Assembly: GCA_003116995.1 (NCBI GenBank)
Contig: BDSL01000045.1
Span: forward strand, 124,001-188,000
Source: Yamagishiella unicocca
Lineage: Eukaryota; Chlorophyta; Chlorophyceae; Chlamydomonadales; Volvocaceae
Direction of reading: 5' to 3'
Length of the DNA: 64,000 nucleotides
Shown: positions 23,004 to 34,240 of the stretch, piece by piece
How positions within the stretch are numbered: position 1 is the first letter of the stretch
How the letters are laid out: every line of letters starts with the position of its first letter
The notes under the pieces: model-generated
The model's input: only the letters and a program-made list of their open reading frames with translations
The model's database searches: none
Told to the model about the DNA's origin: nothing
Position numbers and translations under genes: made by a program

Positions 23004-24631
23004 CTACTTGCCCAGGGCGGCCATGGCGGCCTGCACGCTCCACTTGCCCACGATGCCCAGCAATGTGAACAGACCCGCATACAGGATGGTGCCCCGCATG
23101 CGCTTGTCCGGGTCGCCGGTGGCATAGCCCTGATGTCAAGGGGACCGCGGTGGAGGGATCAGTTCAAAATGTTGGGCGGGAGGTTGCTCGAACCTAGGCA
23201 GGTAAAGTTCAAAGTTCAATGCGAGTCCTAAACGCAAGTAAGCGGACAATGCACAGCAAGGGGTGACGGTGATTTGGATGGAGTGGAGCTTGGGAAAGGA
23301 GACGCACTGATCCAGTGCCATTCAACAGATGTGGGCCTGGGCGGCCGCATGCGGAGCCTGCCGGTCCTACCTGAACAGGCCATCTTTGCCCTTGCAAGAT
23401 ATGTCAATACGGACCTTAAACCCCCGCAGGCACCAACATCGCCACCTTCCCTCGATCGCACTACCCGGGCCCAGAAAAGTAAAGCGCTATTCTCCCTCCA
23501 TTTTATGTCTCTATGTTTATACGTGCGCACTGGTACCATCTATCCCCTCCTTTCCTCCCCCGCCCTTCCCTCGCCCCCCAACAGGCTCACCTGCATGTAC
23601 ATCACTCGGCCCACCAAGTAAATGGCCCCGGCCGCGGCGGCGGTGACGGGGTGCTGCGAGGGGAAGTCAATAAGGGATGTCCATCACAACGGGGTAGGAA
23701 AGCCGTGCAAACCCAGTCCCTTTTGGGGCTATACCTCGCATCGCCCAGTCCGCTGCATGTCTCATCTACTAGCCACCCATTCGCGCGTCCGACCGTCGCT
23801 GTGGACGTGTTTTCGCTTTAATTTCCATCAGGACGCGTTTCCAATGTAATCCCCATCGCAACGTGTTTATCTGTACGTCTTATGCTGTAATCTCTCATCG
23901 CAACGCGTACCTTAAGGCCAGCAGTGATCAGCAGGGCCAAGAACATGGGCTGGTTCTCCAGAGAATTCTGGTGGCCGCGCTGGACGCAGTTGAAGGCCTT
24001 GCGAGCTCTGTGAGCAGGGTTGGGTGGCATACTTGTTGCAATAGCAGAACTGGAGCCGTAAGATGCGAGCGTGTGTGGAGGGAAGAGAGTAGGCGCCGGG
24101 CGAATGTCGTTGATGTCGACGAATGCCAAGGGATGGTGACGGAGGTGGGTATGGGAAGCCGTGGTGGGCGAGGGCGACGATCGCAGCACACATTGCTGAA
24201 AAATATCTGGTGAAAATCCGTCGTGCAGACGGTCGTAATCTGAGCGAACGAGCCCCACCCCCCACGATCGCCGTCCGATGCAGCGTACACTCACTCGGCA
24301 TTCGGGCAATCCTCCGGAGTGGCGTACAGAGCTGGATAGTTGACACCATACCTGCAAAGTGTCATAGGGAGACCGTCGATCAGCGACAACAACTCGGGTA
24401 AGTGAACGTATGACGTTGCTATTCCGAATTTGTTATTCCGAAGGCCTATTAAACTTACTTCTTTCTTGCCTGCATCACCTTCACCGCCATAAAGCCATGG
24501 TGCCTGAGAGGTAACGTGTGGCGCTCAGTACTAATGACTCGTTAAAGTACAATGCGCCAAATTACTTACACCATCCATGACGCCGCTACCACGCCAGCGA
24601 CGAAGCCAAATTCAGTTGGAATGGCAGCCAT
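23004..24631 (-). CDS. MGST3: Microsomal glutathione S-transferase 3-like MAPEG protein
   Basis: Small integral membrane enzyme, predicted to have glutathione transferase/peroxidase activity in the ER or outer mitochondrial membrane. Length is 149 aa in six exons: 24631-24570, 24503-24459, 24351-24295, 24007-23911, 23653-23591, 23129-23004. All phases agree and the length is normal for the family. Recognisable in order: an N-terminal membrane span, VHHGFMAVKVMQARKKYGV, the MAPEG core FNCVQRGHQNSLENQPMF, HPVTAAAAGAIYLVGRVMY, and GYATGDPDKRMRG with a last membrane span. The pattern is that of MGST3 rather than FLAP/LTC4 synthase. The gene is head-to-head with THOC3 (523 bp between start codons). 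Confidence 0.93.
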
Positions 24632-25154
24632 ATTTGCTGTCGTAATTGTTAGAGTTGCGCGAGTAAGCACGCGCGGTGCGCTGTGAGGCTGAGGCTGACC
24701 CGAGGGGCGGACCCGACTGGACACAGCTGACTGACGTGCTGGTGCAAAGTTCATTACGAACTTATGCTTGCGGATCTGCTGATAAACTATGTCGTCATCG
24801 TTAGATGATGGTTCGGGACCGTCGTACTGGAACCCTTGTACGACGACAGAGAACGGATACCAAGTACCAAAGGGGCAGTACGAAACTTGCACTCAAGCGG
24901 TCGGAACTTACGCTATGAACATCGGCTGAGGGCAAAAGTTGAGCGCAAAGCAGCAAATTTCTTAATAAACGTTTAAAAGTTTGGAACACTGGTGTTGGAA
25001 CACCGAAATTGGCCTTACGTGTTTGCTAGCAAGCGAGTATTCATTGATCGTCATTAGATCCTGATAAAGTTTTTTCAGAGGTGGCCATCTGGCCGCCCTT
25101 GGCGGCCAGTACTCTACGCTGATACGGGACTGTTAGTTTCCTCTTATAGGATAG
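24632..25154. promoter_or_regulatory. Divergent promoter region, MGST3 / THOC3
   Basis: The 523 bp between the two start codons must contain both 5' UTRs and promoters. I see no clear TATA element to assign and no coding signal. Confidence 0.5.
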
Positions 25155-28100
25155 ATGGCAGACTATGGGCGGCCTCAGGAGCGCACAGTGGTGGTCGATA
25201 CGCGCCATTCAGCGTTCGAGGGTTACGGGCATCGGGACCTGAGCGGCCACAGGAAGAAGGTAAGAAGTGAGGCAACATCAGTAACGCGCCTCCACTGGCG
25301 GATGTCAACCGTCAGCTCTACCGCGAAACGCTTCCCTCGGACCCAGGTCAACGCTGTGGCATGGAACTGCGACGGGCGGAGGCTTGCAAGCGGTGCGCCA
25401 GATACAGCGGTTGCGGGGGGGCCGAGAAGACCAGAGTTCGGGGGGTTTGGGGGGGGGGGGCAAAAGGGGGACACGGCATGGGCTGCGGATAGCAGGTCAG
25501 GACAACCTCCCGTGCCCTGAAGCCACTTAGCCGTGTAGCGCCTAGCCACCCAGTCCTCCACGCAAGGGCCTACTTCGCCGCACCCCGGCGCCGCCTCGCT
25601 CTCAGGCGCTGCTGACCGCACGATTCGCGTATGGACGGTGGAGCCGCAATGCCCCGTGGCCAAGAGCGAACGCTCCGACGGCGAGTACGCATCCCACAGC
25701 GACGCGGTCAGCTACATTGAGTGGCGGCCTGACCACCCGGACGTGCTGGCTAGCTGCTCCAATAGCAAGTCCGACACAAACATACGGTGGGTTTGAGTGG
25801 GGTGGGGTGGGGGGCTTGCGGCCTGGGGATTGCGGCGAGGCTGAAACGATGCTCCTGGGGACCGTGCGGGCGGGGAGAAAACCGATTGCATCTCCACACA
25901 CACCCTGCGGGAGGGATAGCAAGAAAGCCCGTGCGCCACTCGGGGGGCAGCGAGGAGACCCTTGCGCACGACCGCGCGAGGTGGGGGCGACGACGAGTGT
26001 TGCACCAGAGCTGAGCGCGTTGAAAGGGATATCGACCTAAGAGAAGCCGCTGCGTTATGTGCACATGAAGATTGTGCTCGCGACGCCGCTGTGGGGTACT
26101 GCTCTTTATGGTCCACAGTATATGTCGGTTGCTTTGGACGAGCTGGCTCATTGGCCCACTAGACCGTTGGTGCCCCATCGGGGCAGGCGCTGGCGAGTTG
26201 GTTGGATCATCTGCCGGCGCACCCATTTGATGCCGAAGATGTATGCTGTGTCGCATTTCTTTTGAGACGACGATAATTCCACAATTCCTCGCGACACCAA
26301 ACGGTGCAAAGCCTGCAGCAAGGGGTGGGGCTCCGAAACCCCATTGCATTTGGCGGCCAAGTACGGAAATGTAGCGGCGGGTGAGGAGTTCTTACGACCG
26401 GAACGCATGGATGACGAAGGATCGCCCAACCCGCACTTGCACTCATACCAATACAGGCCCTAGACGGAATTGCGCGCATACCAGTACAGACGCTCCCCTA
26501 AGATACGCTACGCTCATGGCCTCGTGTCTGCGTTGGGGCAATTGCTTAGCGGCCTGTTGCTGGGGTGCTTACACGCGTTGGATTATCACTTAGGAATCGT
26601 CCACGGATACCGCCGTAAGCAGCAGCCGCCCGTTCAGGAGCTACCGCATACCGCACCTACTGTACATTGTTTCTCCGCCGACATCCCCCTCCCCCACAAA
26701 CCGCGGCCTGGGCAGTTTCCACGACGCTCGCACCAACAAGCAGACGGCGGCGGTGCCGCTGAGCAACGAGAAGAACCAGGTGCTGTCCTGGTCGCTTGAC
26801 GGCGTTTCGCTGGTGGTGGCGTGCTCCAGCGACGAGCTGGTCTTCATCGACACGCGCAAAATGCGGAAGCAGCGGCAGTGGGGATTGTCGGGGCACACAA
26901 AGGTGCGGCGCGTGGTGGTGGGGTGACTGGGGAGAGGTAATCGAAACAGGCAGCCGCTGGGTTCAGCGGGAAATTATGCGGCGGTCCAGGTGGAGACTTG
27001 CCGCATGTTGGGTAGCGAACATCATTTCTGGCGAATGGCATAGCTCTGTGGCCAGGGAGGGCATTTCATCGCGGTCACGCGCGTACTAACGACTGGGTGG
27101 CTGAGCAGCGCGCTGTATATTTCTTGTGTTAGCTGCTGGCGTACCCTAGGTGTCTAGAGCTGCACTTGAGGGGGCGTACGGACCTCCTTCGCCCTGGCGC
27201 CGTCCCCGGCCCGGCTTTGGAGACCTTGGGGGAGGATGTTGACGCGAAACGGCCGTATGACCGCAATCCCGCGACGCCGCTGACCCTACCTCCACTCTCC
27301 CTGCGACCTCGCCGCACATCGTGATTCCATTTCAATGCAATGCATGAACGCGTTATCTCTGGCAGCTGTCGGAGGTGCGCTGGGGGCCAACACAAGGCTT
27401 CCTCACCATGGCGCTGGACGATGGTACCGTGCGGATCGCGCCACTTGCGAAGCTGGACAGCCCCATTTGGCGCCTCAACTCGCACGCCAGCCACACGACC
27501 TGCCTAGCCTACGCCCGGGACTACAAGTAAGGCTCCAGGCGCGACCCTTCGTCTAGGAATGCGCAGCGGTTGCTGTTCCAACGGAGTGATGTCTTTGGGG
27601 TTTCTAAGCGGGCGGATTGCAATGTCTTCGGCCTTGAACTAGTCTTACCGCCACTGTCTTGTCGTGTGCCTTGTGGGGCATGGGCTGTCTGGGGGGGATG
27701 AGGCACGGCTCTCCGCAATGCGCGGAACGACGCGGGCGCCGACCGCGAAGGATGCGAGCGCTTGGCTCCGGTCTGACGCGCAGTACGGTACTACAAGGGT
27801 AATGCACACGTGTGCGTTCAGAGCCCTTAGCTCTTCAGTGCATGGAGCACTTGGGCAGAGGTTTGGCAAGTGCACCGACCGGGTCTTCCACGCCGCCACT
27901 TTGCCGGCTGTAGCATCCACCACAGCCCTCCTACCGGTCTTATCCTCCTGCTCTTTCGCCTGGGTTTCATCCCCACTCGCCTCCCCCCCGGGCAGGTACC
28001 TGGCTTCTGGCGGCTCCGACGCGCTCGTCAGCCTGTGGGACATGGAGGAGATGATCTGCCTGCGCACCTTCAGCCGGCCAGACCAGTCGGTCCGCACGTT

Positions 28101-28886
28101 GAGCTTCAGCCACGACGCGAAGTGGCTGGCCTACTGCAGCGAGGACGGGTACGGGACCATCGACGTGGTCAGCACGCAAACAGGTGCGCGGCGCGGGGTG
28201 TCACGCGCGGGCACTGCGGCGCCCTGGGGGGGATGGGCAGCCACCTACTTTGCATGCATTCTGGGCACGCGTCGATATCTCAGCCCACGCGTGGGTGGGC
28301 ATTTGCTTGCCTCTGGGCGGGTGCGCGCTTGCAGTGAGTCCTTTCCTATGGGGCATTACCGTGAGTCCAAGCAAGGAGTTACACAGCGATTCAAACGTAT
28401 ACACCTTACTTCCCAGTGTGGTCATCGAGACAGGGAGCGCCGCCACCTTAATAACGTGTGCAAGGCATTTGAGCCAGCGCCCTTCCTTATGGTTACGGTA
28501 TTGCGCACGCTTGGAAATTTAGCAGGAGGAATCGGGGCATCAGCGCCCATAACAACGCGACTACGTCTTAAGGTTCCGTCGCCTAACATGGTGCACTTCC
28601 GCACCCCTGGGGGAGGGGCGGCGGTGAAAGAGTAATAATATTAAGGCATCGCGCACGAACACGATCAATTAAAAGTCACAAAAATACGCGCTTGCTCGAG
28701 CTCTTGCCTTATCGTCTGCACTCCGTGGTCGCAGGTGAACTGGCCAGCACGCTCAACCTTAAGAGCTACTGCGAGACCGTCGCGTGGTGCCCGTCGGCAC
28801 CCGTGCTTGCGTTCGCGGGTGACGAGACCAAGGAAGGCTACGGCCTAGTGAGCATCTGGGCGCCACCCAAGCCCGCAAGTACCTAG
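25155..28886 (+). CDS. THOC3: THO complex subunit 3 (Tex1), WD40 protein
   Basis: A nuclear THO/TREX subunit coupling transcription with mRNA export. Length is 339 aa, close to the usual family length, in seven exons: 25155-25259, 25347-25392, 25606-25786, 26716-26902, 27366-27526, 27996-28183, 28735-28886. WD-repeat blocks appear in family order: VNAVAWNCDGRRLASGAAD, TIRVWTVE, SYIEWRPDHPDVLASCS, NIRFHDARTNKQT, then SWSLDGVSLVVACSSDELVF. THOC3-typical sections follow (YLASGGSDALVSLWDMEEM, SVRTLSFSHDAKWLAYCSED and ETVAWCPSAPVLAFAGDE). The start ATG follows GATAG and opens a short charged N-terminus. The gene converges on the coiled-coil gene to its right, and both can use the palindromic TGTAA site at 29039. 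Confidence 0.93.
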
Positions 28887-29038
28887 CGCATGCCACCGGA
28901 GGGTGCCGATGTAGTGCCCCGAATTTGCGGAAGTACACGCCTATCCTAACCACTACATCGGTGCCTTGTGTCACCCAAGGATCAAATATCGGACGGCGCA
29001 CTGTATCTGCCTGGCCCTAAAACTGCCACGCACTGTAC

Positions 29039-29052
29039 TGTAACATGTTACA
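29039..29052. terminator. Palindromic bidirectional poly(A) signal TGTAACATGTTACA
   Basis: This 14-bp perfect palindrome presents TGTAA on both strands. It lies 153 nt after the THOC3 stop (plus) and 96 nt after the stop of the convergent coiled-coil gene (minus). One site could therefore direct 3' processing of both transcripts. The sequence is certain; its function is inferred. Confidence 0.65.
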
Positions 29053-29147
29053 CAAGAACCTTCCAGTTCAAGCTCAGCGGTTGATCCGCCATGTGTAGGT
29101 GGTAGCTGTATGTACGGTCTTAAAAGGGAATTCCGGGGCAACCCTGC

Positions 29148-30822
29148 TCATGACTGCCATGACCAGGGGTACTGCCGGTCGGACTGTTTTGGCTGCCACT
29201 GCGCCGGGTCCGCCATGACCATGACCTGCGGGGACATGAGGGAGACTTCGTGAGCACTTCCGCCCGCGCCGATGAATCCATCGCCCTAGCACAGCTCTAT
29301 GTCGTCGGCCACACCCAAAGCTGCAGCTCAAACATAGGTGCAAATCACTCACCGTGCCATCATTCGGCGCCCAAGGGCAGGCCGACGACGGCCGCTGCTG
29401 TGGTACAGCATACTGCGCCGTAGCGGATGCAGGTACGCCGTCACCACTGAACAGCGGCTGCTCCTGCCGGTGTGTGTCTCCACGGCTGTACCATGTGTCC
29501 TGATGGGTGGCCAAGGGGTCGGGGCCAAGGGTCAGGCGCGAATGTGGACTGGTGGGTTTGGCACCACATCTAAGGATAATGGTGGTGAGCGGATGCGTAG
29601 ACAACAGTACCAACAAGAGGCAGGCTGATTGCCATCGTGCGGGACACAGCACGGTAAGGCGATACCATACCTGCACTGGCTGCCGCCTGGCCTGCTGTTC
29701 CACTGACCGAGTGATTTCCCTCTCCCTAGCCAGCCGCTGGTTTTCTGCGGGAGGAAGGGAATACAACGGTGTAGGTCATCAAGCAGAGGAGAACGATACA
29801 AACAAGCAGCAGCTCGTCACCCCGACAAACACGTTTTATGTCAGTGCCGGGTCGCTTACCTGCGGCCACCTCCGCAGCGAAGCGGCGCCGGGCTGCATCC
29901 TCTTCTTCTGGGGAGTACCTTTGCGTCGCCATGGAGTGGTGCCATGGCCTGGTACCCTCAGGCAGTGCGCCTGCACCGGCTGTTTGAGTTTGAAACTGTG
30001 GCTGTTCTTCCCTCACAGTCCTTCCTTGCCTGCACGATGGCAATGCGAATCGCGTTGGGCACGTCCATCCCCAGCCGGACCGCCGTGTTTCACTTGCCTG
30101 CTCGCGAGCAGGGAGTTGCTTGCCACAAGCGCCTCCCAAGCAGCGGCTTTGTCTTCTGGCTACGCGTATAGGCGGGCGATGCGAGGGGTGGGTGACGGGG
30201 TGGTGGCGACGGTGTGGCTTCGGGGTGGTGTAGGGGTAGCGATAAGAAGAGCAAGGTTGCGGTTGTGGAGTACTGGGGCTAGCGTGCCATTATGCGTGGC
30301 TCAACCGCAAATGCCCGCAGCAGGCCCGCCCAGCATGCCTTCACACCACGTTTTGCGTAATCAAAGTGGGTATCCGCGCGGACACTGGCCACACACCTGC
30401 GGATTCAGCGAGCGCAAGAGCCGCTGGTGCGTATCTTGCTGCTTTTCCTGTTTAGCCCGCAGCAGTGCCTGCTCCCTCTGGTACTGCGCTACCAGCGATG
30501 ACGGGAATGGCGGTTGTTCATATGAAGCAAGCAGCTGAAGCTTGCAAGAAAACTCCTCTTTTCCGGACGCACCTGAGTCTCCAGAGATTCCTCGTTGGCC
30601 CTGGACGGCTCTGGCCGCTGCCGGCGATGCAAAATGGACGGCCTGTGAGAGGTATAGCTCATGGCTGCGCCCGCTTGCAACAGGCACCTTCAAGTAATTT
30701 GCAGCCTCAGAATTGAATATGGGTAATAGAAGGATTGTCTTAGGGCTGCTAGAACGTGGAAGATGGCCCAATAGGCGCTCCACGAACAGAGCTGTCGAGT
30801 AAGTCAAAGCGTTGGCTTGCAA
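29148..30822 (-). CDS. Unknown coiled-coil protein (5' end unresolved)
   Basis: No family recognised. Modelled exons: 30822(or less)-30397, 30159-30098, 30029-29860, 29744-29671, 29499-29353, 29225-29148. Visible features are a Gln/Arg/Glu-rich helix (YQREQALLRAKQEKQQDTHQ), another (ENQRLAREREITRSVEQQARR), and a Pro/Gln-rich part. The end is Trp-rich (MADPAQWQPKQSDRQYPW). The joint between 30098 and 30029 needs a GC donor (GCAG|GCAAGT). If it is wrong, a shorter 123-aa protein could start at the ATG at 29932 (MATQRYSPEEEDAARRRF). No ATG opens the frame ending at 30397, so at least one 5' exon is missing, or the short form is the true one. It could be cytoskeletal or ciliary, but nothing in the sequence proves that. 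Confidence 0.55.
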
Positions 30823-31144
30823 ACTTGGAAAATGAGTTTTGGGTTACAGTGATTGGAAGATGCCTTGTGTGAGACCTATAAAGTAAAGTAAGAGATTGTA
30901 TGAACCATATTAGGGCAGGAGGAATGACTGTACTGTATGTTCGCCGTCCATGCACCTTGCATGCACACGTGGGACCCCAATGTACATATTCCATCCGCCT
31001 AGGACAAATCATTTGAACCTTGTCCTCGCAATCTGTTTTCACCTGCGTGTTATCATAAGTAGCGCTGCACACCTCCGCACACCAGCCTTTAGGTTGTTGT
31101 TACCTCACCGCTGCATTGCGCGCAACAACTGAGCTAGGTCAGCC

Positions 31145-32723
31145 ATGCTTCGACTATGCGCTGCAGCCCTGCGGGCGCGCGGTCTAGCAACTGCTGCTCC
31201 ATGCACCGCCGCGCCGTTCCAGACGTCGTGGTTGCAGACGAGCGCTTCTAGCCGGCACGAGGCTTCCGCCCCCTCAGAGGGGCAAGAAACGTACGTGGAG
31301 GTGATGGACGGAGGATACGGTGGGTGCTAATTGCAAGGAAGACTGAAAAACTGGTTTTCCGCGGTGATTTTCAGGGTGTCCGTAACATTCATAGACAAGG
31401 ATGGCAAGGAACATACTGTGGCGGCACCAATTGGAAAGAGCCTTTTGGAGGTGGCGCATGAGAACGAAATCGAGCTCGAAGGTGCGCATAAGCCGGTGTT
31501 GTGTGAAGTGGCTGCATTGCTTTGATGCGGGGGCGAAGAGGCTTGTATGGGACTTGCAAATCTCGACCCAAATCGTGTGTGGGGAGGGGGGCCTGGCGTT
31601 GGCAATGTTGACAAGTACTGCGTGCAAACCCACCATCAGTCCCGACCCGACCCGCTTTTCTCCCCTAACAGGCGCTTGCGAGGGTTCGCTTGCCTGCTCC
31701 ACGTGTCATTTGATCTTCGAAGTGCGTGATCTGGGTCGGAACAGAGGGCCAGTTGGCAGGGGTCCAGGGCCGGGGGTGTTAGGGGCGCAACTGATCTAAG
31801 GCGCAGCCTGGCGCTCTGTTTAGCAGCAGCTTACAACAGTCTGTGCACGGGCATGTAGTATTTTGCCGAGCTATGCGGACGGCAGCTTGGCACGCCCCCT
31901 CCCAAGGACCTCGTTCTCCGGCAGCACGCGTCCCGGCACTTGTCCCGGACGCAGCGAGGCGCTGTATGCTTCCATACGGCTAATGGCGCACAGCGAATTG
32001 CTGTTGTGGCAGCACAGCCGCGTTGGTTCATGCTGCGACCAGGAATCTCAGACTGGCATAAATGGGCTTCAAAACAACCCCAGATGCACAACCATGGCTT
32101 CCTAATGCGCGACTACCCCAATGCAGGACGAGGCGTACTACAAGAAGCTTCCAGAAGCCACTGAAGACGAACTCGATATGTTAGATCTCGCGTTCGGGCT
32201 AACGGACACGTGAGGAGCGGGGGCGGGGCGGGATTGGCTTGAGAGGTTGGGTATTGTGGTAGAAGAGATGCCATTGTTTCCCAACGGACGAGTGAGGGGA
32301 GGCGGAAAGGGAGTGGGCGACAGCAAGCTGGGTCATTTATTCCACAGCGACTTGCATGTCGCATTGCGCGCTGTTTCCGCTACTGCCCATCCCCAGCATC
32401 GCCTACAGCGCTCCGGCTGGTGTTCCCACCCCCTCTCGCGCCGGTGTGTTAAGCCGCTTTACCCACCCGGCCACCCACGGGTCTCCTCGCCACCCCTCCC
32501 CCGCCCCAAACATGCGCCAATTATCCTGTCCCTGTCGCGTAAATGGTTTTTATGCCACCCCTGCCCCAACCACCCCCCTACCCCGCGCTCTTCGGCACTG
32601 TCCTGCAGCTCCCGCTTGGGCTGCCAGGTGCTGGCTTCTAAGGACCTGGACGGCGTGCGAGTGCGCATCCCCTCTGCGTCGCGGAACTTCTACGTGGACG
32701 GACACAAGCCCAAGCCGCACTAA
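31145..32723 (+). CDS. MFDX: Mitochondrial adrenodoxin-type [2Fe-2S] ferredoxin
   Basis: Mitochondrial electron carrier, which in this family feeds Fe-S cluster assembly and other monooxygenase-type steps. Length is 177 aa in five exons: 31145-31323, 31375-31481, 31672-31721, 32127-32209, 32609-32723. The first 59 residues are rich in Ala/Arg/Ser with few acids at the start (MLRLCAAALRARGLATAAPC), a mitochondrial presequence. The fold starts at VSVTFIDKDGKEHTVAAP. Cluster ligands are Cys98, Cys104 and Cys107 (ACEGSLACSTCH) and Cys145 (SRLGCQV). The acidic helix DELDMLDLAFGL is the usual partner-binding face, and the end is VDGHKPKPH. Intron 1 is only 51 nt. Its donor was placed at GTGCTA because the nearer GTGGGT breaks the frame. 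Confidence 0.94.
32478..32562 (-). repeat. Dispersed intronic repeat, family A, both halves together
   Basis: CCACGGGTCTCCTCGCC is followed by CATGCGCCAATTATCCTGTCC and GTAAATGGTTTTTATGCC. This links the GAAGACCCG half and the CGGTTTTTATGCC half seen separately elsewhere. It lies in ferredoxin intron 4, just before the acceptor. Confidence 0.65.
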
Positions 32724-34240
32724 GCCGTCAGGCCCGGAGTCGGCGACCGCGGACACGGAGGCAAGGGACGAAGCCGATGCGGGCAGGCCCCAGTAGATAC
32801 ATTGGGGGGGGGTATATGTGGGAGGAGTGGGGAGGCGCCGTGAACAGCGCCATATGCGCGGCCGTGCCGGGCCAAGGGCCACTAATACGCACAACGGTGT
32901 CTTGTAGTCTTGCGCCGTCTTGCCGCAAGATGAACTGGTTGGATCGCCCCCATGGGGTGGTGGCTAATTGCAGAGCACCCATAGCTGACAATGGTTGGAC
33001 GCACGCTGGATGCACAAACCCCGTTTGGTCTAGGATGCGCTCAGCCGCCAGGGTTGATGTACGGCGAGCCTGACCAGTAGCTATCCTTGATCACACGATG
33101 TGGCTGGGCACTGGCCCTAGGGCCCACCGAAGCAGTGTCATGAGTCTGAAGCGTGGAGAGGGCGTAGCATACGCTTTAACGACGCCCATATGCGCCACTG
33201 GGGCGTGGCATGTGCATATGGCGCAGCAAACGTGGGAACGCAGAGCGCAGGGGTGGCGCTGGCGGTGTGCCTTGACGCGCCGACGTGTGGGAGTGCTTTA
33301 GTAGTGACGTGCATGGACGCAAGTCCAAGTCGGGCCTCCAAACGCAAGAGAAACGCAGACGGAATGAAGCGATAACAGCAGTTGGACGTCGTGGCGTCGG
33401 CTGGTGGCGCGGATCAGCTGGCTTGTATGCATCGTCGGGTGTCCTCCCGCTCAGGGCCTTTGGCATGTGCTGTGGGCCGGTTTGGGACGCCGGCAGGTGC
33501 GGAGATGTGCCGAAGTGAATGTACATTTTTCGGACGCAACGACCGTCCAGGCAGATAAGATGGAGGGGATGCGACGTCGCACGTGCGAGGTGGGGCAGGC
33601 TTGGCCACCGCGATGGCCGCTCATGCCCAATTTTGCCTTTGCGTCGCGTCCTGTCTTCATTAGACCGCAAAGGCGGGGACGATTGTAGGCACGCGTCCAT
33701 CCATGCACGTGTGGGCACGCGCCCTCTAAAACCAGATGCGAGATGACGTGTAACATGTACGTACTCCGAGCACCACGGGCAACCCCTGCAACTTGTGAGA
33801 CCTGTCCTGGGGCACGAGCTGTCTCACCGCCTCCTACAACACTGCATCTTCAGCTCCGCTGTCTTTTCCCCTGCCTCACCCTCTCGCACACGTTTTCTCA
33901 CTACCTCACCCTCTCGCTCGACACACACGAATCCAGTCATCACCCGGGCCCTCCTTGAAAATCAAAGCCGACCCCAGCCAATGGCTGTACACCGATTCAG
34001 TATTTCAGGAGGGAACATCTCAGGTACGTGTACGTGTAAAGAAGGGAACACAAATACCGGTACAATGCACCGCCCGTGACCGCATGCGCCGCCATCGCAA
34101 CAGCGCACACCGCCTTGACCCGCAAGCCCTCGTGTAGGTAGACCGGTAGACCCCTTCACCGGGAGGCTCAAGCGGTAGGCCCAAGTGCCCAACAACACCG
34201 GCCCAGCATGCACCGCACGCTGGCGCCCGCCATGCGCCGC
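32724..34240. other. Convergent intergenic region, ferredoxin / RS-KH-J gene
   Basis: About 1.5 kb between two stop codons. The first plus-strand TGTAA I see is at 33749-33753. There is no frame with family resemblance. It probably consists of long 3' UTRs. Confidence 0.4.

Noticed and set aside
27645..28635. 323-codon plus-strand and 150-codon minus-strand frames over THOC3 exon 6
   Set aside because: The plus frame includes the real exon (27996-28183), but its flanks are intron. The minus frame is a shadow.
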